From Chloroflexota bacterium (GTDB taxonomy: Bacteria > Chloroflexota > Anaerolineae > Anaerolineales > E44-bin32): a stretch of 5,947 nt of DNA. A program made the position numbers and the translations under genes. Positions 5,814 through 5,947 of this stretch are shown here, one piece after another. Positions within the stretch are counted from its first letter, which is position 1. Each line of letters opens with the position of its first letter. The notes under the pieces are model-generated. The model worked only from the letters and a program-made list of their open reading frames with translations, made no database searches and had not been told where the DNA came from. The stretch lies in contig JAPLGR010000289.1 in NCBI GenBank assembly GCA_026390045.1, positions 1-5,947 of the forward strand, in the 5' to 3' direction.

Positions 5814-5947
5814 CTAGGCCGCGTCACTGAACCCGAGAGGCAGCTGCACTGCGCGGCGCTCCGGACGCACAGGTGCGGCGTGCGTGTGGGAGAAGCGCGG
5901 ATGCCGCGCGGCCGCCAGGTTCACAAAGCGCGACAACATGGCGCCGT
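5814..5947 (-). CDS. Possible C-terminal end of a gene entering from the right edge
   Basis: On the minus strand a frame is open from the window edge to a TAG at 5816-5814. It contains an ATG at 5939 followed by 40 residues (MLSRFVNLAAARHPRFSHTH onward, ending LGFSDAA). Third codon positions are mostly G or C, in line with the other genes. No domain is recognisable and no ribosome binding site for that ATG can be judged at the edge. In a GC-rich genome an open frame of this length can be chance. A competing plus-strand start at 5901 with GGAG eight bases upstream also runs off the edge. Confidence 0.25.
   Translation of the reverse strand, partial: GAMLSRFVNLAAARHPRFSHTHAAPVRPERRAVQLPLGFSDAA

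Noticed and set aside
5560..5947. Known structured RNA (tRNA, RNase P RNA, SRP RNA, tmRNA) in the right-hand interval
   Set aside because: None of the conserved signatures, such as a T-arm GGTTCGAAT-type sequence or the SRP tetraloop region, is seen on either strand.
1..5947. Mobile element, CRISPR array, toxin-antitoxin or defence island
   Set aside because: No transposase, integrase, phage protein, spaced direct repeats or terminal inverted repeats were found; the genes look like chromosomal core functions.

Overview
The window is a GC-rich, densely coded stretch of bacterial chromosome. Six genes lie on the minus strand and one diverges on the plus strand. The gene mix suggests Chloroflexota (Anaerolineae-like): a LysM-repeat exported protein, a DUF192 protein of the 'SIHM...FPI' type, a stand-alone receiver-domain protein, a lone ParA-type ATPase, and a PlsC-like acyltransferase with an FPGG motif. 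This is inference from protein style. No rRNA, tRNA or other phylogenetic marker is present.

Layout, reading the minus strand from right to left: a histidine ammonia-lyase (hutH, 4448-2925) is followed after 37 nt by a small two-helix membrane protein (2886-2575). After 146 nt comes an orphan ParA/MinD-like ATPase (2428-1505). After 165 nt comes a single-domain response regulator (1339-953). After 64 nt come a DUF192 protein (888-511) and a LysM-repeat exported protein (527 to the left edge, truncated), whose coding regions overlap by 17 nt. On the plus strand, 4651-5559 encodes a PlsC-like acyltransferase. Beyond it are about 390 nt without a confident gene, holding a strong 8-bp hairpin and a possible gene end entering from the right edge.

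The best regulatory reading is the 202-nt hutH/acyltransferase divergent intergenic region. It has a perfect TATAAT box for the plus-strand gene, a good minus-strand promoter for hutH, a 12-bp perfect palindrome inside the plus-strand promoter spacer, and three copies of the heptamer GGCTCAG.

Functionally, the window looks like ordinary core and housekeeping genome: histidine deamination, membrane lipid acylation, a signalling receiver, a positioning-type ATPase and an envelope pair. I see no phage, transposon, CRISPR array or defence system, and nothing that clearly amounts to an undescribed system. The more unusual points are the orphan ParA with a long charged N-terminus and an altered C-terminal region, the hutH-linked small membrane protein, and the organised divergent promoter region.
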